Shown here: positions 38,637-47,451 of the stretch, piece by piece
How positions within the stretch are numbered: position 1 is the stretch's first letter
How the letters are laid out: each line of letters begins with the position of its first letter
NCBI RefSeq assembly: GCF_004342685.1
Contig: NZ_SMBZ01000006.1
Coordinates: 34,096 to 98,095 of the forward strand
Direction: 5' to 3'
Length of the DNA stretch: 64,000 nucleotides
Source of the DNA: Sphingobacterium alimentarium
Lineage (GTDB): Bacteria; Bacteroidota; Bacteroidia; Sphingobacteriales; Sphingobacteriaceae
Translations under genes and position numbers: made by a program
The notes under the pieces: generated by a model
What the model was told of the DNA's origin: nothing
Database searches by the model: none
What the model saw: only the letters and a program-made list of their open reading frames with translations

Positions 38637-40865
38637 TTACAAAATATTATAGCGTAACCCTAAGAATCCACGGATACCCTGATTGGGTCCGTATACGTAG
38701 CTTGGGTCAAATGGCAATAAATTAGGGTCATCAATTCTCTCAAACGGATCGTGTGCTCGCGAAATAATTTCTATACCGCCACGTGTTGGTGTCCAGTTTA
38801 ACAGATTTTTTACTCCCCCGAATATTTCCAATCCATTGTTGAAGTTTTTGGTGAGTTGGATATTTTGAATGCTCCAGGCTTTCGATTTATCGGGTCTTGT
38901 ATCTTGTGGCCCAAGTACGGGAAGACGCATTGGTCCGATTACATTGCCGGTATAGTCAATTGTCAGTCCAAGACGTCTTAGGTTGTAACCGATAGTCCAT
39001 GTTCCCATAGCTTTTTCTGTCAGCATCTGCCATTCTTTGACGCCATCTTCCACGCTGTATACATCCATTACGGTAGCGCCGATCATGGCTTTTAGTCCGC
39101 TGGTGTGCGCCCAATCCAAGTTGAGGGACACTCCTTTTGAAACCGCATGACCATTTAAGTTCTCATAGATTATCTTGTTGACATCGGATTCGTAATCTGG
39201 AATGATTTTGTTGTCAAAGTAGGTGTAAAAGGCACTCGCATCAATAGCAAATACCGAACCACCGTCCATATAGAATTTCTTAATGTAATTTACATTACTA
39301 TTCCAGGAGGTTTCGGGTTTTAGATCTTCTTCGAAGGTCACATCGCGTGCTCCTGTGAGTGCGGCGTGGTCTTCTGTAAACACATTTGCTACACGATATC
39401 CATTGCCAATACCTACACGGAGGACTTGTGTGCGATCCAAAGAGTTCCATTTATAATTCACACGTGGAGAAACAATACTTCCGTGAATAGAATTGTAATC
39501 ATAACGTGCTCCCAACAATAATTTGTGCTGCGGATGCAAGGTGATTTCGTCTTGAATAAACAATCCGGGAAGATGGGTACGTGAGGAATTGACTGTTGCG
39601 GGTGTATTGTCATTGTAATAGGTGTAACGATAAGCTAATCCCGTTAGTAAATCATGATTTTTAATTTCCTTGCGCCATGTCAGCTGTCCAAATGCTATTT
39701 TTTGATCGGCTAAATAGCGAATATCTCCGTATACAGAATTTTGGTCGTGACCATTTACGCTGAAGGTAAACGTTAGGTTTTCTGCTGTGGGTAAATCATA
39801 CGCCCCCATCAATTCCCAACGCTTTGTATATATACTTTCACCGTATACTTCATCTCCACCACGGTACTTTCTGGACCAGTTCATTTCGCCTCCCCAACGG
39901 TCCTCGTACACATATCGACCTGCCAAAGTGAACAGTTTGTTGTCTTTGCGTGTAAAATTCCATTTGTTGAATAGCGAAAATCTATTTTGTAACGTTACGT
40001 CCGTGAAATTGTCGCCATTTTTGTCAATGGGGTTACTATACGTGAAATAATTAGCTCCAACTAATGATTGAGCGGAACCCACATCAAATTTTCCACCCAA
40101 GTCAAGATTGTATTCTTGCCATGAAGTTCCAAAAGTTTCTATGTTTAATCGTGGTGCGGAATTCGGGCTTTTGGTAATAATATTTATCAATCCGCCCACT
40201 GCTTCACTACCATAAAGGGTAGAAGCGGGTCCTTTGACAATTTCTACACGTTCGATCAATGCTTGTGGAATACCATTCAAACCGTAGACTGTAGAAAGTC
40301 CTGACACGATGGGCAATCCATCAATCATAACCATTGTGTAGGGGCCTTCGAGACCATTGATGTGGATATCTCCCGTATTACATACGCTACAGTTGATTTG
40401 CGGACGTACTCCATTGATGTTTTGCAGCGACTCAAAAATCGTAGGCGCAGGGTTAGCTTGGAAAAATTTCGCTGTAAAAACTTCTACAGGGATTGGGCTA
40501 TCCAGTTTGGATACCTGTTTGAGCGTGCCGGATACGACTACTTCTTCAAGATTGCGGTTGTCACTGTCCAAGATGATTTCTAATCCTTCTTGGTAGGCTG
40601 TATTGGTTAAGTCTTTCTTTGCAGGCATATAGCCTACAGCGCGTGCAGTAATTTTAGATTTTCCGGTAGGCAGTTGAATGGTAAATTTTCCTTCCGAATC
40701 CGTTGAGATTGCCACCTTCGTTCCGTCCACAGATATAGTTGCGTTGTCGATCGGATTTCCGTCCGAATCTTTTATAGTTCCTTTGAGTAGATTTTGTGCA
40801 TGTAGTATGAAAGCAAAGCTAACCAATAGGGCAGTTAGCGTACAGCTTTTGATAAGTTGTAACAT
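38637..40865 (-). CDS. TonB-dependent outer-membrane receptor with CxxC in the plug
   Basis: A 742-residue receptor: signal (ILHAQ), carboxypeptidase-regulatory-like beta domain (about 26-103), plug (about 115-235, with ING, YTMVMIDGLPIVSG and IVKGPASTLYGSEAVGG), then a 22-strand barrel ending in GLRYNIL. The plug carries C159 and C162 (NCSVCNTGD), an unusual feature that could bind a metal or form a disulfide. It is not a SusC type (no SusD neighbour, short length). The ligand is unknown. Flanking thioredoxin-like and His-rich proteins suggest a metal or metal complex. Confidence 0.88.
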   Translation of the reverse strand: MLQLIKSCTLTALLVSFAFILHAQNLLKGTIKDSDGNPIDNATISVDGTKVAISTDSEGKFTIQLPTGKSKITARAVGYMPAKKDLTNTAYQEGLEIILDSDNRNLEEVVVSGTLKQVSKLDSPIPVEVFTAKFFQANPAPTIFESLQNINGVRPQINCSVCNTGDIHINGLEGPYTMVMIDGLPIVSGLSTVYGLNGIPQALIERVEIVKGPASTLYGSEAVGGLINIITKSPNSAPRLNIETFGTSWQEYNLDLGGKFDVGSAQSLVGANYFTYSNPIDKNGDNFTDVTLQNRFSLFNKWNFTRKDNKLFTLAGRYVYEDRWGGEMNWSRKYRGGDEVYGESIYTKRWELMGAYDLPTAENLTFTFSVNGHDQNSVYGDIRYLADQKIAFGQLTWRKEIKNHDLLTGLAYRYTYYNDNTPATVNSSRTHLPGLFIQDEITLHPQHKLLLGARYDYNSIHGSIVSPRVNYKWNSLDRTQVLRVGIGNGYRVANVFTEDHAALTGARDVTFEEDLKPETSWNSNVNYIKKFYMDGGSVFAIDASAFYTYFDNKIIPDYESDVNKIIYENLNGHAVSKGVSLNLDWAHTSGLKAMIGATVMDVYSVEDGVKEWQMLTEKAMGTWTIGYNLRRLGLTIDYTGNVIGPMRLPVLGPQDTRPDKSKAWSIQNIQLTKNFNNGLEIFGGVKNLLNWTPTRGGIEIISRAHDPFERIDDPNLLPFDPSYVYGPNQGIRGFLGLRYNIL

Positions 40866-41046
40866 AAATTGTTATTCTTGATTAATGATTAGTAGGTACA
40901 AGATGAACCATTAATTAAACTGGGAAATAGGTCTACATACATCTGTATATAGAGATATTGCCCATCTAAATGGAGTTCATCAAATTATAGTCTGTTCTAA
41001 AAAAAATAATTCGCCAAGCGGACGCGTAGCAAAATTTAGGAAATCA

Positions 41047-41409
41047 TTAAACAAGGGAGGGTGGTCCTCGAAGGTAGTTGTGAAATAGGGGTACAGGCTT
41101 ATTTGAGCGTGTGTATCCTATATCAATTGGGATAGTAAATTCGGAAACAATGGGGCCCTCGAAAGTGACAAAATCACTTTCAATAAATACGCCTTGATAG
41201 ACCACATCCAAAAAGCGAATCTCCGCATCGCTTTTGTGATGGTGTTTTTGTTTTTTGGTAAAGTCATAAGGGTGAATATGCGTGATAATTTCACCCTTAG
41301 AGGTTACCTCTTTGTGCATAAACACTATTCCACTAATCACAATAATACTCATCCAGCACGTCAGCAACGTGGCTATGAGTCTGCGATATGTTGAAAATAG
41401 GTTAATCAC
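41047..41409 (-). CDS. Small His-rich single-pass membrane protein
   Basis: A 120-residue protein. One membrane helix lies near the N terminus (LIATLLTCWMSIIVISGIVF, about 11-30), then a histidine cluster outside: H32, H44, H46 (THIHPYD) and H56-58 (KHHHKSD). The C-terminal ~50 residues are beta-like with no known motif. The arrangement fits a periplasmic metal-binding anchor. It starts 15 bp after panD and precedes the TonB receptor by 181 bp, all on one strand. Function is inference from composition and neighbours. Confidence 0.7.
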   Translation of the reverse strand: MINLFSTYRRLIATLLTCWMSIIVISGIVFMHKEVTSKGEIITHIHPYDFTKKQKHHHKSDAEIRFLDVVYQGVFIESDFVTFEGPIVSEFTIPIDIGYTRSNKPVPLFHNYLRGPPSLV

Positions 41410-41424
41410 AAAACAATATACGTG

Positions 41425-41775
41425 TTATTTTATTATTCTATTGTTGTCGTCTGGAAAAACAAGTTTTGGTTTGTGTGCTCTTGCTTCTTCTCTGTCCATC
41501 AGACCGTACGAAATGATGATAACGATATCACCTACCTGTACCAATCTAGCCGCCGCACCATTCAAACAAATTGTTCCTGTACCTCGTTTTCCAGGGATGA
41601 CGTAAGTTTCTAATCTTGCGCCGTTATTATTATTTACAATCTGTACCTTCTCGTTTGCAATTATATCTGCTTCATCCATCAAATCTTCGTCGATGGTAAT
41701 ACTTCCCACATAATTCAACTCAGCTTGCGTTACACGAGCGCGATGAATTTTGGATTTCATTACTTCAATCATCAT
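41425..41775 (-). CDS. panD: Aspartate 1-decarboxylase proenzyme
   Basis: Pyruvoyl-dependent enzyme making beta-alanine for pantothenate (116 residues). [19 protein letters not shown] and YVGSITID are the family start, with self-cleavage expected at Gly-Ser in YVGSIT to form the pyruvoyl group. Later, [19 protein letters not shown] and [11 protein letters not shown] match the barrel. It lies 40 bp downstream of panC, so beta-alanine synthesis and its use are encoded together. Confidence 0.97.
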   Translation of the reverse strand: MMIEVMKSKIHRARVTQAELNYVGSITIDEDLMDEADIIANEKVQIVNNNNGARLETYVIPGKRGTGTICLNGAAARLVQVGDIVIIISYGLMDREEARAHKPKLVFPDDNNRIIK

Positions 41776-41815
41776 GATACAAAGTTACGCTTTATATTTA
41801 AAAATGTATATGTTC

Positions 41816-42667
41816 TTAATCGTTCAAAAACATATTATCTATTAATCTAACTCCTTCTATCCAAGCGACAATATGAGCCACATATTGCTTCCCTTCTTCT
41901 GTGGATTCGGCTCTTTCTAGCGTTCGAACTTCACTCAAGGCAAAATATTCTAGTTCCACACCTTCAGTGTCGGCTATCATTTGTTCGGCCAATTGCTGGC
42001 AGACGTAGAGTGATGTTCCTTCGGCAAACGCCGATTTGACAGCTTGTAAGGTTTTGTATAATATGAGTGCTTTTTCTTTGCCCTCTGCAGATAGTCTAGC
42101 GTTTCTAGAACTTAATGCTAGTCCAGATTCGCTACGAATGATGGGACAAATGACCAACTCGATGTCTAGGTTCTTCAGTTCGATCATACGTTGTATGACC
42201 ATGACTTGCTGAAGATCTTTCTGTCCAAAACAAGCTATATCCGGATTTACCAACGTAAATAGTTTGTAGACAATCTGTGTGACCCCTTGAAAATGTCCTG
42301 GTCGTTGTTCGCCTTCCCATATCTGATCCAGTCGGCCTAGATTAAGATGCCATTGTTCGTTGGTGTCAGGATACATCTCTTCTACTGTAGGAAGAAATAG
42401 CACGTCACAGCCATTATCGGACAGTAGCTGCATGTCATTTTCGATTGGCCTAGGATATTTTTCCAGATCTTTCGGATCATTGAATTGAGTAGGGTTGACG
42501 AAAATGCTGCATATGACAATATCGGCCTTCAATCGAGCCTGCTGTATGAGCGAAAGATGACCTTCGTGTAGCGCTCCCATCGTGGGTACCAAAGCTATTT
42601 TCTTTGGCTGCTCACGAGGCGCCTCTAGATAGGCACGAAGTTCATTTTGCGTGTGAATAACTTTCAT
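41816..42667 (-). CDS. panC: Pantothenate synthetase
   Basis: Condenses pantoate and beta-alanine with ATP (283 residues from ATG 42667). The start is set at MKVIHTQNEL because the conserved N terminus begins there. The upstream extension overlaps the divergent promoter and has no family similarity. Motifs: PTMGALHEGHLSLI (HxGH nucleotidyl-transferase signature), FVNPTQFNDPKDLEKYPR, FGQKDLQQVMVI and SGLALSSRNARLS. It forms an operon with panD and diverges from the GT5-like gene. Confidence 0.97.
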   Translation of the reverse strand: MKVIHTQNELRAYLEAPREQPKKIALVPTMGALHEGHLSLIQQARLKADIVICSIFVNPTQFNDPKDLEKYPRPIENDMQLLSDNGCDVLFLPTVEEMYPDTNEQWHLNLGRLDQIWEGEQRPGHFQGVTQIVYKLFTLVNPDIACFGQKDLQQVMVIQRMIELKNLDIELVICPIIRSESGLALSSRNARLSAEGKEKALILYKTLQAVKSAFAEGTSLYVCQQLAEQMIADTEGVELEYFALSEVRTLERAESTEEGKQYVAHIVAWIEGVRLIDNMFLND

Positions 42668-42739
42668 TCGTGTACGGGTAAAATAGGGGGCAAAAATGCA
42701 TAATAAATTTGTAATCTGAAAGCTATAAATTACAAAGAA

Positions 42740-42770
42740 TTGTAAAATTTGTTTATTATTTGTATCTTTG
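42740..42770 (+). promoter_or_regulatory. Promoter of the GT5-like gene
   Basis: TTG (42740-42742), 20 nt, TATCTTTG (42763-42770). The -7 box is an exact TAnnTTTG match, and the -33 box is ATTG. The predicted start is near 42777, 39 nt before the ATG at 42816. Confidence 0.7.
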
Positions 42771-42815
42771 TACACCGATTTTACTGTTCAAATAATAAAA
42801 AAAAACAAATTGGAG

Positions 42816-43643
42816 ATGGCAAAAACGAAAATATTGTTTATTACCCACGAGATGTCGCCTTTCCTTGAAATAAGTAAAATTTCTGAAATAACACGCCAAT
42901 TACCGCAAGCGATGCAGGAAAAAGGATTTGAAATCCGTATTCTAATGCCACGTTTTGGTAATATTAATGAGCGCAGAAATCGTCTACACGAGGTGATAAG
43001 GTTGTCGGGAATGAATATAGTGGTGGATAATAACGATAATCCATTGATCATTAAAGTAGCATCGTTGCCAACAGCTCGTATGCAGGTTTATTTCTTAGAT
43101 AATGAGGAATACTTCCAGCGCAAGAAGGTGTTTAGAGATGAGAGTGGAAAATTCTTTGAAGATAACAACGAGCGTTCGTTGTTCTTCTGTAAAGGTGCAT
43201 TAGAGACTGTTAAGAAATTAGGCTGGTCTCCGGATGTAGTACACTGTCACGGCTGGTTCACAGCAATGGTTCCATTATACTTGAAGAAAGTATATCATGA
43301 TGATCCTACTTTCAAAGATGTAAAAGTGATGTATTCTTTATTCAATGAAGAATCAGACTTTGGTAAAGATACATTGACGGCTAAGTACGCAGACATGGCA
43401 GCACAAGAAGATGTGTCGGCTGAGGATGCAGCTGTGTATGGCTCAGGAAGCTATGCAGATGTATACAAAGGTGCTTTGACCTATACGGATATCGTCGTGA
43501 AAGCAGATGAAAATCTGGATGCTGATGTATTGAAATTTGTCGAAGAACAAAATATCCGTACGTTTACTCCAGAATTTATTGATGATTACGAAGGGTATTC
43601 GTCACTTTATGAGGAATTTGCTTCAGAAGAAGTCGAAGCTTAA
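42816..43643 (+). CDS. Glycogen/starch synthase N-terminal-domain protein (short GT5-like)
   Basis: 275 residues from ATG 42816, the first codon of the conserved KILFITHEMSPFLE strand. It corresponds only to the N-terminal Rossmann half of GT5 glycogen synthases (KGALETVKKLGWSPDVVHCHGW, AMVPLYLKKVY). The C-terminal half is absent and an acidic tail (DDYEGYSSLYEEFASEEVEA) replaces it. The substrate KxGGL motif near the start reads SKISEI. Catalysis as a glycogen synthase is therefore unlikely, and a regulatory or binding role is more plausible. The short form next to panC is a recurrent Bacteroidota arrangement as far as I recall. Confidence 0.8.
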   Translation: MAKTKILFITHEMSPFLEISKISEITRQLPQAMQEKGFEIRILMPRFGNINERRNRLHEVIRLSGMNIVVDNNDNPLIIKVASLPTARMQVYFLDNEEYFQRKKVFRDESGKFFEDNNERSLFFCKGALETVKKLGWSPDVVHCHGWFTAMVPLYLKKVYHDDPTFKDVKVMYSLFNEESDFGKDTLTAKYADMAAQEDVSAEDAAVYGSGSYADVYKGALTYTDIVVKADENLDADVLKFVEEQNIRTFTPEFIDDYEGYSSLYEEFASEEVEA

Positions 43644-43659
43644 TTGCTTCATCGTAACA

Positions 43660-43695
43660 TACAAAAAGGCTTTCCAATTGGAAAGCCTTTTTGTA
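43660..43695. terminator. Bidirectional terminator between GT5-like and DUF493 genes
   Basis: A 16-bp perfect stem (43660-43675 with 43680-43695), AATT loop, A5/T5 tracts in the arms, between convergent genes. Confidence 0.9.
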
Positions 43696-44016
43696 TTAAA
43701 GCATAATCACTTTTTCTATAGCGGATACTTTTTTGTAATAATCAATTACTTCATCGGCCGACTTCACAAATGTTTCTACGGTCAACGAATTATATTTTCC
43801 TGTTTTTGAATCTTTCACAGATATTTTTGTGCTTGGATGTTCGAAAATCTTTTCGATATCCTCTTTTTTATTTGCTTCGGCAGGTACAATAAATTTGTAC
43901 GTATAGATAGATGGAAACTGTTCGATGTCAATCAATTTCTGTCTAAATGTATTATAAAAATCATCACCATTATTATCGTTAATGTCTTGAATGCTGATGT
44001 TGTTAAAATTACTCAT
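43696..44016 (-). CDS. DUF493 (YbeD-like) protein
   Basis: A 106-residue cytosolic protein of the YbeD/DUF493 fold (ferredoxin-like, related to ACT domains). FRQKLIDIEQFPSIYTYKFIVPA is the typical first strand region, and KYNSLTVETFVKSADEVIDYYKKV the last strand and helix. The family is thought to be regulatory. No ligand is established here. It is a single gene with its own terminator. Confidence 0.85.
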   Translation of the reverse strand: MSNFNNISIQDINDNNGDDFYNTFRQKLIDIEQFPSIYTYKFIVPAEANKKEDIEKIFEHPSTKISVKDSKTGKYNSLTVETFVKSADEVIDYYKKVSAIEKVIML

Positions 44017-44348
44017 TATTAAATCCTTTCTATTATAGTGTTACACAATGTAATCAATTTGCGTGCCGATGCTATTATGTCAGATAGTGTTGACTAACTG
44101 TCGTATATTTTCATGTTTTGTAATCTTTAATGGCAGGTCTAATCAGTCATTTTTGACTCTTGGAATGTGGATAATAGCATGCCGAGTATGGTGCGTGCAG
44201 GATGGTGCAGGATGACTTATGTGGCTTTGAAATTCTTCCTAAGCGGTTTTTTGTTTATTTTTGATTAACTTATCGACAATTAAGGGATTCAAGAATGATT
44301 TGAACAAGAATTGAATTTATTACCGACTAACTATTATTAACATAGAAT
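44017..44348. other. 332-bp intergenic region
   Basis: Divergent upstream regions of DUF493 (minus) and the LacI-type gene (plus). No ORF, tRNA or strong hairpin is visible. There is one short direct repeat (GTGCAGGATG twice, about 44195-44216). Promoters must lie here, but no clear consensus pair was found. Confidence 0.5.
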
Positions 44349-45335
44349 ATGAAAAAAAGACTTTCTATTAGCGACATTGCTAACAATCTTGGAGTATCGG
44401 TTACTACGGTTTCTTTTATCCTTAATGGCAAAGCCAAAGAAAAGCGAATCAGTGATGCCTTAACCAAACGGGTGCAAGATTATGTTAAGAAAGTTGATTA
44501 TAAGCCTAATCAGTTAGCCAAAAGTTTACGTACCGGAAAGTCTAAAAGTATTGGTCTATTGGTCGAAGATATATCAAATCCATTCTTTGCGAATATTGCG
44601 GATCATATTGAGAAGATGGCGTACGACAATGGATATCATATTATCTATTGTAGTATGAATAATGATGAGCAACGTGCCAAGGAGCTGATCCAGCTATTTC
44701 GGGATAGACAAATCGATGGCTTCGTCATCGCGCCGACAGAAGGATTAAGTGAAGTGATAAATAGTCTCATCAAGCAGGCGGTGCCTGTGGTGCTTTTTGA
44801 TAGGCCATTAGCGGATGTAGAAACTCATACCGTCTTGTCAGAAAATATGAATGGCGCATACGTAGGAACGATGTATTTGCTCGAACAAAAGAAAGCAAAG
44901 CGTATAGGTTTTGTGACGACGACAAGTACCCAATCTCAGATGAAAGGTCGGCTGGAAGGCTATATGAAGGCAATAGATAAGGTGGGAATGGATCTCTTGG
45001 TCAAAAAAATCAACCCGTCGCTGACGGATGACGATATTGCGCAACAGTTGCAAAGCTTCATAGCGGACAATAAGTTGGATGCGGTTCTGTTTGCTACCAA
45101 TTATTTAGCGGTCGACGGCCTCAAGGCTATTAAGAAATATCAAATAGCGATTAATAACCTTGTCTCCTTTGATGAAAATACAGCGTTTGCTTTAGTAGAG
45201 CCACCTGTGTCGGCTATTTCTCAAAATATTAAAGAAATAGCCAGTGAAGTGGTGCGGATATTGTTGAGTCAGATCAATGGTAAATCTACCCAAATTGAAC
45301 AGGTAGTCATACCCTGTGATCTGATTGAGAGGTAG
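44349..45335 (+). CDS. LacI-family transcriptional regulator
   Basis: A 328-residue regulator. The LacI helix-turn-helix is at residues 5-26 (SISDIANNLGVSVTTVSFIL), and the hinge helix region YKPNQLAKSLRTGKSKSIGLL follows. The periplasmic-binding-like sensor domain (60-328) has LVEDISNPFFANIADHIE, DGFVIAPTEG, VVLFDRP and VSAISQNIKEIASE. The inducer is unknown. The adjacent genes are not sugar genes, so it probably acts on distant targets. It converges with msrB with 6 bp between stops. Confidence 0.93.
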   Translation: MKKRLSISDIANNLGVSVTTVSFILNGKAKEKRISDALTKRVQDYVKKVDYKPNQLAKSLRTGKSKSIGLLVEDISNPFFANIADHIEKMAYDNGYHIIYCSMNNDEQRAKELIQLFRDRQIDGFVIAPTEGLSEVINSLIKQAVPVVLFDRPLADVETHTVLSENMNGAYVGTMYLLEQKKAKRIGFVTTTSTQSQMKGRLEGYMKAIDKVGMDLLVKKINPSLTDDDIAQQLQSFIADNKLDAVLFATNYLAVDGLKAIKKYQIAINNLVSFDENTAFALVEPPVSAISQNIKEIASEVVRILLSQINGKSTQIEQVVIPCDLIER

Positions 45336-45341
45336 ACCAAT

Positions 45342-45821
45342 TTATTTGGCAGCGACAAATTTCATCGAAATAGAATTTACGCAGTGTCTGGTGTTCTTAG
45401 CTGTGAAGCCTTCGCCTTCGAATACATGGCCGAGGTGAGCGCCACAATTGTTACATAATATTTCAATTCTTCTACCATCAGCATCTGTCTCTCTTTTTAC
45501 GGCTCCGGGGATTTCATCATCGAAGCTAGGCCATCCGCAGTGTGATTCGAACTTATCTTGTGAGTGGTACAAAGGAGCGTCGCAACGCTTACAGAGGTAT
45601 GTACCTTTTTCTTTATTATCGAGTAATTCACCTGTAAAAGGCATTTCTGTGCCTTTGTGTACAATTACATATTCTTCTTCTTTTGTTAATTTATTGTATT
45701 TGTTGCTGTCCATAGTAGCGTTGATTTTAGTCTTAGAAGCAGCTGTTTTGTTGTTTTGACAAGCTTCTAAAAGTAAAGTTAAGAAAAGTGCTATGAATAT
45801 AATTGAAAATTGTCGTGGCAT
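45342..45821 (-). CDS. msrB: Peptide-methionine (R)-S-oxide reductase, lipoprotein form
   Basis: 159 residues. The N terminus ([13 protein letters not shown]) is a lipoprotein signal, so the enzyme would act in the periplasm on oxidised envelope proteins. The domain has the two zinc CxxC pairs (CKRC and CNNC), [18 protein letters not shown], and the catalytic Cys in RHCVNSISM. The Thr at TKNTRHC and the remaining family residues are intact. A reductant such as a thioredoxin-like protein is not encoded next to it. Confidence 0.95.
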   Translation of the reverse strand: MPRQFSIIFIALFLTLLLEACQNNKTAASKTKINATMDSNKYNKLTKEEEYVIVHKGTEMPFTGELLDNKEKGTYLCKRCDAPLYHSQDKFESHCGWPSFDDEIPGAVKRETDADGRRIEILCNNCGAHLGHVFEGEGFTAKNTRHCVNSISMKFVAAK

Positions 45822-46012
45822 AGCTATAAAATTATGTTTATTTTAATAAAGAATAAATGACAAATGAAATAAAAAAATGTTTCAAGAGCCATTTATTGAA
45901 ACTAACGGATTAATTCCGAAACTAAAATTAAATTTGTGGCTTTAAACCTAATATATGCGCACAAATTAATCTTATTTAGAATGATTTTAAATTGATAATT
46001 TGAGTCATTAAA

Positions 46013-46045
46013 TTGTCAGGGATTGCTTATAAAGTTATACTTTTG
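46013..46045 (+). promoter_or_regulatory. Promoter of the act-cox operon
   Basis: TTG (46013-46015), 22 nt, TACTTTTG (46038-46045), an exact -7 TAnnTTTG match. It is the only good candidate in the ~290-bp gap before actA and would give a leader of about 80 nt. Confidence 0.65.
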
Positions 46046-46129
46046 TGCAATGTTTGATGGGTGTGGACCCTTCTTACACGAACACAAAGTAATTTTTATA
46101 TCATAAATAAATAGTATAAAGTGCTAAAT

Positions 46130-47413
46130 ATGAGAAATATCTCATCCGTTTTGGGAAGATTCGCGAAGTCAATATCATTTGGTATGATGTTGTTATTTGC
46201 TGTTACGATGTCGTCAAATGCGCAGGATGCTAAGGAAGGAGCGGCGTTATTCAAGGCGAACTGTACTGCTTGTCACAAGGTAGACAGAAAAATGACTGGT
46301 CCTGCATTAGCAGGTATGTCGGAGAGACATTCAGAAGAGTGGTTGGTGAAATGGATTAAAAATTCACAAGCTTTAATCGCTTCTGGTGACGAAACGGCGA
46401 ACCAGATTTTTAACGAGTGGAACAAAGTAGCGATGCCTGCTTTTACGCAATTTTCTGATGATCAAATCAAAGGAATCATTGCTTATGTAAAAGAAGAAGA
46501 GGCGAAAGCTGCTGCTGGTGGTGACAAAGGTGGTGCTACTGGTGGTGCTGCTGCAAGCTCAGATGCAAACAACTTGATGATCCTTGGTGTTGCTGCGATT
46601 TTGTTGCTAGCTATTGGTGTGATTGTGATTTTGAGTCGTGTTATTAAGACTTTAGAGAAAGTAATCGCTAACAATGCTGCTGCAATCGAAGCTGCTAAAG
46701 CGCGCAACGAAGCTTACCAAGAGTCTGATAAAGTGAAATTTGCACAGAAATTCTTGAAAAACAAGAAGCTGGTTGGTTTCACTGCTCTGATGGTGGTTGG
46801 TTTGTTGGCTGTTGTAGGATGGCAGACAATGTGGAACGTGGGTGTGCATACTGGGTATAAGCCAGTGCAACCTATTAAGTTCTCTCACCAGATCCACGCC
46901 GGTGTGAATCAGATTGATTGTCAATACTGTCACGGTGGTGCATACAAATCTAAAAATGCATCTATTCCTTCGGCAAATGTATGTATGAACTGTCATAATA
47001 CAATTACTGCTGCGGATCACTACGATGGCAATATCTCTCCAGAGATCTTGAAATTGTACCGTGCGGTAGATTTTAATCCAGATACTCGTGAGTATGGTAA
47101 CAATCCTCGTCCGATTGAGTGGGTTAGAATTCACAACTTACCTGACTTTGCTTATTTCAATCACTCACAACACGTTAGTGTAGCAGGTGTAGAATGTCAA
47201 ACATGTCACGGTCCTATCGAGTCTATGGAAGAGGTATATCAATATTCTCCGTTGACAATGAAATGGTGTGTAGACTGTCACAGAACTACCGAGGTGAATA
47301 CGGATAACAAATACTACGATCAATTAATCGAAGCACACGAGAAATTGAAAAAAGGAGAGAAGATGACAGCTGCGATGATCGGTGGATTAGAGTGTGGTAA
47401 GTGTCACTATTAA
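46130..47413 (+). CDS. actA: Alternative complex III subunit ActA with extra N-terminal heme c domain
   Basis: Multiheme c subunit of ACIII (427 residues from ATG 46130; a GTG three codons upstream is possible). A signal peptide (MSSNAQ) is followed by a mono-heme cytochrome c domain (CTACH, about 45-110), a Gly/Ala-rich linker, a membrane helix (LMILGVAAILLLAIGVIVIL), a second hydrophobic segment, and a pentaheme domain (CQYCH, CMNCH, CQTCH, CVDCH, CGKCH). That is six CxxCH motifs in total. It passes electrons from quinol oxidation to the terminal oxidase. It is first in a 16-gene respiratory block. Confidence 0.93.
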   Translation: MRNISSVLGRFAKSISFGMMLLFAVTMSSNAQDAKEGAALFKANCTACHKVDRKMTGPALAGMSERHSEEWLVKWIKNSQALIASGDETANQIFNEWNKVAMPAFTQFSDDQIKGIIAYVKEEEAKAAAGGDKGGATGGAAASSDANNLMILGVAAILLLAIGVIVILSRVIKTLEKVIANNAAAIEAAKARNEAYQESDKVKFAQKFLKNKKLVGFTALMVVGLLAVVGWQTMWNVGVHTGYKPVQPIKFSHQIHAGVNQIDCQYCHGGAYKSKNASIPSANVCMNCHNTITAADHYDGNISPEILKLYRAVDFNPDTREYGNNPRPIEWVRIHNLPDFAYFNHSQHVSVAGVECQTCHGPIESMEEVYQYSPLTMKWCVDCHRTTEVNTDNKYYDQLIEAHEKLKKGEKMTAAMIGGLECGKCHY

Positions 47414-47451
47414 TAATTAATTAGGAAAACGCAATCTTATATACAGCTTAA

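Noticed and set aside
42668..42775. N-terminal extension of panC
   Set aside because: The extra 36 codons overlap the divergent promoter and do not resemble PanC; ATG 42667 matches the family start.
44195..44216. Short direct repeat GTGCAGGATG as a regulatory or mobile element
   Set aside because: Only two copies of ten bases with no symmetry or linked feature; likely chance.
46652..47134. 160-codon minus-strand ORF opposite actA
   Set aside because: It is antisense to the heme-motif region of actA and shows no recognisable domain.
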